Below, in pieces: positions 7,642 to 12,413 of a stretch of 18,067 nucleotides of DNA (the first letter of the stretch is position 1; each line of letters begins with the position of its first letter). The notes under the pieces were generated by a model. The model did no database searches and was not told where the DNA came from. It saw only the letters and a list, made by a program, of their open reading frames with translations. This stretch comes from Paraburkholderia acidipaludis NBRC 101816. Lineage in GTDB: Bacteria; Pseudomonadota; Gammaproteobacteria; Burkholderiales; Burkholderiaceae. The stretch lies in assembly GCF_000684975.1 (NCBI RefSeq), contig NZ_BAXZ01000042.1:1-18067 (forward strand), in the 5' to 3' direction. Both the position numbers and the translations under genes were made by a program.

Positions 7642-8544
7642 TCAATTGGCGCTCAACAACTCAAAATGAACGTCCTGACCGACGATGCCATCCACCAGCT
7701 CCGTTCTTCCGTTCGCATCGGTTCTTCCTTCGATGATTTGGTTATCTATCGATATCCGATATGGATGATTTGCAATCGGAACACCATCGTGAGATTTCAA
7801 AATGAAATATTGATTCCCTAGCTCCCTCTCGACCGAAGGCAGTATCGGAAGATCATAGTTTCCCGATTTCGGCCCGGCGAACGAATGCTGAGCCCCCTTG
7901 ATATCGATCTTGCCCGGCGCATGAATCTCGATGTTGCCATCCTTGATCCGGATATATGCGCCGCCCGAGGTCAGCAGGATTTCCTGCTTCGCAGCGGCTT
8001 CGATATTCTCCGTTGCCGAGAGCACCTTCACCGTCTTCTGCGCGGTCAGTTCGATGTTGTCGCTCTGCGCCTGAACTTCGACCTTGCCCTTCGCCGCAAA
8101 CAGCTTCATCCCCGCGTTCTGCACGAACAGGCTGATCTTCTCCGCCACGCTTGCCACCAGCGATTTCCCGCTCGCAATGAACATACTCTGGCCGCTCACG
8201 AGATTGGTCTGCTGCTCGCTCGCGATATGCACCGACTGCTGCGTCGATAGCGCAATACCTGACGGACTCGCAACGAGCATCACGGGTTCCTTGAACGCGT
8301 TCGCGCTGCCCGTGCCGCCCCCCGCCGTCCTCCCTCCCGACGGCGAGCCCTGTACGCTGCCCTGCGTCGCATCCGTGAAGCTCTTCAGCGCGTCGTGACC
8401 AGGAGCCAGGCTTTCCGCCTGATGCTGCTGGCTGGCTTGCGACAACGCCTCCATGGTGCTTTCGGAACTGACGAGTTGCTGCTGCGCCTCGCGCACGTCC
8501 ATCTGCTGGCTGTTCGCCTGCTTCGGATACGTCGTGACGTACAT
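7642..8544 (-). CDS. C-terminal VgrG fragment (DUF2345 region plus transthyretin-like end)
   Basis: The 300 residues begin at MYVTTYPK, which equals residue 592 of the full-length VgrG encoded at 12388-15099. The gp27-like and OB-fold (gp5-like) parts are missing. The DUF2345 beta-helix region is almost identical to the full-length copy up to HSFAGP. After that the C-terminus diverges (NYDLPILPSVEREL..., then ILKSHDGVPIANHPYRISIDNQ and GRTDANGRTELVDG), a transthyretin-like fold similar in plan but not in sequence to the other copy. The frame is open and has GGGG directly before the ATG, which is poor spacing. Without the N-terminal domains it cannot form a normal spike alone. It is either a deletion pseudogene or a free effector-docking domain. 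Confidence 0.75.
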   Translation of the reverse strand: MYVTTYPKQANSQQMDVREAQQQLVSSESTMEALSQASQQHQAESLAPGHDALKSFTDATQGSVQGSPSGGRTAGGGTGSANAFKEPVMLVASPSGIALSTQQSVHIASEQQTNLVSGQSMFIASGKSLVASVAEKISLFVQNAGMKLFAAKGKVEVQAQSDNIELTAQKTVKVLSATENIEAAAKQEILLTSGGAYIRIKDGNIEIHAPGKIDIKGAQHSFAGPKSGNYDLPILPSVERELGNQYFILKSHDGVPIANHPYRISIDNQIIEGRTDANGRTELVDGIVGQDVHFELLSAN

Positions 8545-8549
8545 CCCCT
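7877..8549 (-). repeat. vgrG 3'-region repeat, copy in module B
   Basis: These 673 bases align without gaps to 12659-13331 and differ at only scattered positions. Similarity stops abruptly after acatcccct (toward the missing vgrG 5' part) and at gcgaacgaatgctg (toward the variable C-terminal domain). It forms the 5' homologous arm of the two modules. Confidence 0.88.
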
Positions 8550-8591
8550 TTAATTTGCAACCTGAAATGCGCGGACGTGAGCCGCATTACA
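8550..8591. repeat. 42-base repeat ahead of vgrG, copy 1
   Basis: This segment starts ttaatttgcaacctgaaatg and ends cgtgagccgcattaca. It matches 15256-15297 except for four central bases. On the minus strand it includes the TAA stop of an upstream gene remnant and the spacer before vgrG. Here it directly abuts the vgrG fragment, whereas at the full-length gene it lies about 155 bases upstream of the start. Confidence 0.85.
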
Positions 8592-8642
8592 GCAGCGTCG
8601 CGTCCGACAACAACGCAACGGGAAGCCGGTAATCCGGCTGAT
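8587..8642 (-). pseudogene. C-terminal remnant of the gene that preceded the module B vgrG
   Basis: The minus-strand frame ends QPDYRLPVALLSDATLL and stops at 8587-8589. A comparable tail, EYDYQMPAMLLLGVVLV, precedes the full-length vgrG and stops at 15293-15295. Both share a D-Y-x-x-P-x-x-L-L pattern, so a related gene once sat before each vgrG. Here the upstream part is separated by the IS element. Removing 8643-10139 joins HEL (10140-10148) in frame to this tail, giving a continuous frame from VRELLNERGHFVVITCFGAHEL. The full protein is not recognisable. Confidence 0.45.
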
Positions 8643-8647
8643 CTAAT

Positions 8648-8669
8648 GAGTCGGACCTGAATAATTCCG
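8648..8669. repeat. IS left inverted repeat (core)
   Basis: The core starts gagtcggacctgaa and continues taattccg. It pairs imperfectly with 10114-10134. One extra t in the left copy and a few substitutions separate the arms. Confidence 0.65.
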
Positions 8670-8687
8670 TTTCGTCGGCAACGCCGT

Positions 8688-10010
8688 TCACGCTGTCGAC
8701 GCGGAAGTCGCGAAGCGGCTTAGCAACGGCAGGAGCACAAGGACGTAAAAACGCCGCAGTTTTCTGAGGATCATGCGCAGATTGTGGCCGGCGCCGCAAA
8801 GCACAGCATTGATCGCGTCGCCCAGTGCTCCCTTCAGCCAGTTCCGGTCGAGCTTGCCATCAGCCTTCATATGACCGATCGCCGGTTCGATCGCGCTGCG
8901 GCGCCGGATCATCGCGCGCAACGTTCGCGTAATGCCACGCCGCAGACCAGGGTGGTAGACCTTCACGCCGTCGGGCTCGGCACCCCGGTAACCACGGTCG
9001 ACGATCGCGATTTCAGGTTGGACGTCACTGAGAATCGCCGCCTGCTCCAGCGCCTCTTCCAGGGTGTGGCCGTCGTACGGATTGCCCGGCATCGAGCGGG
9101 CGCCCACCACCAGTCCTTCCCGGTGCGTCGTCGTAATCGACACCTTTACGCCGAATTCGTACGGTGTTCGCGCCTTGCCTTTCGCCAGACATTCGACTTC
9201 CGGAGCGTGCAACGCGTAGAGCTTGTTCCTGTCCTTCGTCTTCTGCATCAGGATGCGCTTCGTGCGGGTAATCAGTTCTTCCAGGTCTGCCCGCCCGCTG
9301 TCGATCACGGCACCGAGTTGCCGCTCGACATCGCGCATGACCCGACCCACGCGCGAGCGCAGGGTGCGCAGTGCCTTGCCCATCCGCCGGTACTGCTTCG
9401 CATGCGCGTAGCGGCTGATCTGTGTGGCCAGGCGCGGTGCCTCACGGTTGTAGTTCTGCCGCAGCTTCAGGCCGTGCCGCGCAGCAGCCTTGACCAGATG
9501 TTCACGGCAGAGCTCCAGCAATCGCGAGTCCGTCGGATGCGCAATCGCCTTTAGCATCACGGTCATATCGACGATGACCCGTTTCGCACTCGACGCCTTG
9601 ATCACGCCGGCGCGCTTCGCCGCGTCGATCGTCTCGGCCAGCAGTTCCTCGACACCGGCTTCGCCCAGCCGTTTGCGCCACCGCGTGAGGCTCGACGGAT
9701 CGATCGGCGGCTCGGTCTGCAGGTACGTCTCGCCCGTAAAAACCTGCCAGTACGGGTTTTCCATCCATTGCCACACGACATCCTCGTCCGACAGGTCGAA
9801 GGCGTGCTGCAGATACAGCAGACCAGCAATCAGGCGGGGAAATGTCGCAGGTCTGCCTTTACCGGACACGAAGCTCACGCTCATCGACGCGCCAAGCCGC
9901 TCCCAGTTGATCAGTCCGGACAGACGTACCAGCGGATGCTTGAGGTTGACCTGTTCGCGCAGCGGATGCCGGAACAGATCCTTCTCCGTCACAGGTGCCT
10001 TGGGACCCAT
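8688..10010 (-). CDS. IS5-family DDE transposase
   Basis: The transposase has about 440 residues and an intact DDE triad. Counting from an in-frame GTG at 10040, these are Asp158 (VIVDMTVM), Asp348 (AIVDRGYRG) and Glu385 (RSAIEPAIGHMKADGKLDRN, the Y/R-x3-E-x6-K-type signature). The N-terminal domain (HPLVRLSGLINWERL, about 35-50; FPRLIAGLLYLQHAFDLSDEDVV, 67-89) is that of the IS5/IS1182-like DUF772 family. The ATG at 10010 has GAGG about 6 bases upstream and is preferred to the GTG at 10040. The frame is unbroken, so the element could still be active. It catalyses cut-and-paste movement of its own ends and has no part in secretion. Confidence 0.93.
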   Translation of the reverse strand: MGPKAPVTEKDLFRHPLREQVNLKHPLVRLSGLINWERLGASMSVSFVSGKGRPATFPRLIAGLLYLQHAFDLSDEDVVWQWMENPYWQVFTGETYLQTEPPIDPSSLTRWRKRLGEAGVEELLAETIDAAKRAGVIKASSAKRVIVDMTVMLKAIAHPTDSRLLELCREHLVKAAARHGLKLRQNYNREAPRLATQISRYAHAKQYRRMGKALRTLRSRVGRVMRDVERQLGAVIDSGRADLEELITRTKRILMQKTKDRNKLYALHAPEVECLAKGKARTPYEFGVKVSITTTHREGLVVGARSMPGNPYDGHTLEEALEQAAILSDVQPEIAIVDRGYRGAEPDGVKVYHPGLRRGITRTLRAMIRRRSAIEPAIGHMKADGKLDRNWLKGALGDAINAVLCGAGHNLRMILRKLRRFYVLVLLPLLSRFATSASTA

Positions 10011-10113
10011 CTGAACCTCGTCAGAATTTGCAGGCTTCACGCAGCAATATGCCAGGTCTCTGCAATTCCAACAACACGATTTCTACCCGCAAGCCTCGCT
10101 GTTCAAGGCTCTA

Positions 10114-10134
10114 CGGATTGTTCAGGGCGGACTC
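10114..10134. repeat. IS right inverted repeat (core)
   Basis: The segment cggattgttcagggcgg followed by actc is the imperfect inverse of 8648-8669. It lies about 104 bases upstream of the transposase ATG, where the promoter would be. Confidence 0.65.
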
Positions 10135-10371
10135 TTCAGGCAGTTCGTGCGCCCCGAAGCAGGTGATTACGACGAAGTGGCCTCTCTCGTTGAGGAGTTC
10201 CCTCACGTAACAGCAAAAAAGACTCGCTCCGCGCTGGGAGGAAACGTGCTGGTTCGCGCAGCGGAAACGATACTGGCTGAATGCACCGAACCACTCCTCA
10301 TCCAGCAGAGTGAGTCCTTCGGCCGCAAGATAAGCGCGAATCCTTGGAATACGATCATCAACAGTTGTCAT
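10135..10371 (-). pseudogene. Damaged zinc-finger gene of module A
   Basis: The frame starts MTTVDDRIPRIRAYLAAEGL and matches the module B zinc-finger protein through SQRGASL, with Cys38/His42 conserved. It then switches without a frame break to unrelated sequence, CCYVRELLNERGHFVVITCFGAHEL, before reading into the IS end and stopping at 10111. The Cys64-x2-Cys67 pair and the whole second zinc unit are lost, so zinc binding of the first finger is probably broken. The second part may be the start of the C-terminal tail continued at 8587-8642 beyond the IS. The gene begins 22 bases after the PAAR stop, like its counterpart. I read it as a deletion fusion later hit by the IS. Confidence 0.65.
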
Positions 10372-10680
10372 ACGGACTGCGCGTTACAGGCTATCAGGCG
10401 TCGACCAACATCGACTGCTGCGAAGCAACGAGCTTCGACGGCGGCTCGCACTTGCAGATGCAAAGATCGTCGCTCAATGCGGCGTGCCGTCCATCGGGCG
10501 CAGTCATGACCTGACGCGGACCATCGCACCTGATCTTGCCTGTCGTATTGCATGCCGGGCATTGCACGTCATCGCCTTCGTGAGCCACATCGCGGCCCAT
10601 GAACTGGATCGTCGTAGGCGTGCGACTACCGTTCCGTTCGCGGTGGTCTTGTCGTCGTTGAGTATCAGGTAACGTTGCAT
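10217..10680 (-). repeat. PAAR plus zinc-finger repeat, copy in module A
   Basis: This is the counterpart of 5456-5922, highly similar throughout but one base shorter in the PAAR 5' part, which shifts the frame, and slightly variable between the two genes. It ends sharply at the aaaagactcg junction inside the zinc-finger gene. Confidence 0.85.
10394..10680 (-). pseudogene. Frameshifted PAAR gene of module A
   Basis: Translation from the ATG at 10680 gives MQRYLILNDDKTTANGTVVA and then leaves the PAAR frame. The rest of the PAAR domain (TTIQFMGRDVAHEGDDVQCPACNTTGKIRCDGP to LVASQQSMLVDA) continues in another frame to the stop at 10394. Compared with the intact copy, one base is missing near 10617-10632 (ggcgtgcgactaccg against ggcgcggcaactgccg). 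An internal ATG at 10600 could start a 68-residue C-terminal piece, but it would lack the first PAAR strands. The conserved remainder suggests the mutation is recent, or is a sequencing error. If real, module A depends on another PAAR. Confidence 0.8.
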
Positions 10681-10846
10681 AGTTTAAGTTCGTGCGGTGA
10701 GCATCTGGCTACGACTCACGTTCGAAAACCCCACAATGATCGAAATAACTGGATGATTCACCGAAAACTGTCAGCCCTCCTTCATTGATCCTGCGCCTGT
10801 TCGAGATAGCCTGTCGTCGTTCAAATCGAGATCGCTAAATAGAGCA

Positions 10847-11437
10847 CTATTGTCCTACTGCAACGAAGGTTCCGTCTTGGAAGCGATAAAGCTGGCTAGT
10901 CCGACCTTTGTCGGCATCGTGTTCCCAATCTATTTTGAAGCCAGTCGGCGCGTCACTCCATGTGATAGCAAGATATGGGGACTTAGTTCCGGTGTCGGTA
11001 TTAAGTGCAACGCTTTTCAGGCAGCTTTGCACCGGCAAGGAAAGAGGCAACTCCGCTTTATTTCCTTCAAGTTGCAGGATATACAGCCTCCCTTCTTCGC
11101 CCGCTCCGCAATAACCCATAGGGTTGTTGCTTGACGACTGATTGACGACAACGAGCGCGTATTCTTTTCCGTCGATGATGCGCGATCGATCCGCCGGAAA
11201 CCCGATGCTCGAAGCGGTCGAGACAGCGCGCCTAACGCTTGTAGGAAAGCGCGTCGGAAACTCTTTTTTGGTAGCTGCATCGACTTCGACCAGTCTCTTG
11301 CCTTTCTGCAACAGAACACGCCCGCCTTCAAGATTCACCGCATCGGGAGGTGGTGTTTCGGCGCTGGCTAACGAGCTTGTGCAGACCAACACCACTGCAA
11401 ACACGCCCGTCTTAATTACCGAAGATATGATCGACAT
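10847..11437 (-). CDS. Exported protein, candidate immunity to the lysozyme-like effector
   Basis: This 196-residue protein has a typical signal peptide (MSIISSVIKTGVFAVVLVCTSSLASA, cut after residue 26 at ASA/E) and no other membrane helix, so it is probably periplasmic. The mature part is beta-rich, with two cysteines (CGAGEEG and QSCLKS) that may form a disulphide. I recognise no family. It overlaps the upstream effector gene by 26 bases (11412-11437) and has AGGAAT about 7 bases before its ATG, so the pair is translationally coupled. Position and export match a T6SS immunity protein against a cell-wall enzyme; this is inference from context. A gap of 166 bases separates it from the frameshifted PAAR gene. 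Confidence 0.78.
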   Translation of the reverse strand: MSIISSVIKTGVFAVVLVCTSSLASAETPPPDAVNLEGGRVLLQKGKRLVEVDAATKKEFPTRFPTSVRRAVSTASSIGFPADRSRIIDGKEYALVVVNQSSSNNPMGYCGAGEEGRLYILQLEGNKAELPLSLPVQSCLKSVALNTDTGTKSPYLAITWSDAPTGFKIDWEHDADKGRTSQLYRFQDGTFVAVGQ

Positions 11438-12413
11438 AGCATATTCCTGTATAGATCCACGGATGTTCTTTGGATTGCCCCGCCTTCATTTGCGAGTATT
11501 GGTCTTTGTCGCGCTCATGCAATTGATCAGCGGTCTGCCCCGCATTGGATGAATTATCCATATTCCAGCCAATGTTACCCTGTGTGGGGTCACACAATAC
11601 GTCCTTTCGTTCAAGTTGCTTCGTTTCGGAGTTCCATTGGTAATAGCTGCCTCCATTCCATCTGGTGAAGGTCTCGCGCATGAGTTGATCATCAGTGTAG
11701 GGATGATTTCCGAACGAGTCCTTCGCTTCAGACTGTTTCTCCTGGAACAGTTTCACTCCTACCTTGATGTTCTCCTTCCAGTTCCAAATCTGCTCATAGC
11801 TCGGAGCTGGATTCGTCATTTGCGTCAGACCGTATCCTCGATCACCTGCGACCACCGGTTCGTTGTCTGCGTTGATGAAATTCTTGAAGTGGCTTTCCTG
11901 CTCAACAACTTTGTCGAAACCCAACGTGTTAGGCATTGTCGCGATGAATGAGACAACATCTTCTTTCGCGGGATTCCTTCCTAGAACGAAGACCGTGCGA
12001 CGAAATTCGGCGGCTCCTGCGGCTACTTCGACGGACAGCTTCCCCCCGACAATCGCGTTGTTTAGATTGGCTTCCCACGACTTCTCGTTGGTCGTAAATG
12101 AACCCGATTGGGAAAACGTGCGAAGCTTCTTACCACGTTTCGCACTTTCTCTCAGGCCACTCACCTGAGCATCCCAAATGATCGTCCACTTCCACTGATA
12201 AGGAGGATGAGCATCAGTTTTGATTTCAAACACCACGGATGGGAACTTTGGCGATTCGTCGATATAGAACTTGTCGCCCGTTGCGGGGCGAACCCATTCG
12301 CCCGTGTCGTTCTGAATGATGGCCTTTACTAGCGACTTCTGATTGGTGTTTGTCGCCGAGGCATGCTTAACATGTCGCACACGGACTTTACGCTTCTTCG
12401 GTTGTGTCGTCAT
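11412..12413 (-). CDS. Lysozyme/lytic-transglycosylase-like protein, candidate T6SS effector
   Basis: This 333-residue protein has a basic N-terminus (PKKRKVRVRHVKH). A beta-rich domain (about 30-150, WTIIWDAQV, GSFTTNEKSWEANLNNAIVGGKLSVEVAAG) looks like an Ig-type or spike-binding module. A C-terminal domain (about 152-275) has the transglycosylase pattern: VVEQESHF (169-176) with the likely catalytic Glu173 before Ser174, GYGLTQM (193-199) matching the 'GlmQ' motif, and RWNGGSYYQW (251-260) in place of 'YNaG'. It lacks a signal peptide, as expected for delivery by VgrG. Its ATG overlaps the vgrG stop by 26 bases, with AGAGGTGG about 6 bases upstream. It would cut the glycan strands of a target cell. 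The fold call is fairly good; the effector role is inferred. Confidence 0.8.
   Translation of the reverse strand: MTTQPKKRKVRVRHVKHASATNTNQKSLVKAIIQNDTGEWVRPATGDKFYIDESPKFPSVVFEIKTDAHPPYQWKWTIIWDAQVSGLRESAKRGKKLRTFSQSGSFTTNEKSWEANLNNAIVGGKLSVEVAAGAAEFRRTVFVLGRNPAKEDVVSFIATMPNTLGFDKVVEQESHFKNFINADNEPVVAGDRGYGLTQMTNPAPSYEQIWNWKENIKVGVKLFQEKQSEAKDSFGNHPYTDDQLMRETFTRWNGGSYYQWNSETKQLERKDVLCDPTQGNIGWNMDNSSNAGQTADQLHERDKDQYSQMKAGQSKEHPWIYTGICYVDHIFGN

Larger units (their letters stand above)
8643..10139 (-). mobile_element. IS5-family insertion sequence, about 1.5 kb
   Basis: The element holds one transposase gene framed by imperfect inverted repeats. The left end is at 8643-8669 (ctaatgagtcgg, then cctgaataattccg). 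The right end, read on the minus strand, is at 10139-10114 (ctgaagagtccg, then ccctgaacaatccg). The repeats agree at roughly four positions in five. A shorter definition (8648-10134) begins at gagtc. I see no convincing direct target repeat, so the ends may have been altered by recombination or are set a few bases wrong. The element sits between the damaged zinc-finger gene of module A and the tail of the next gene, near the join of the two modules. Confidence 0.75.
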
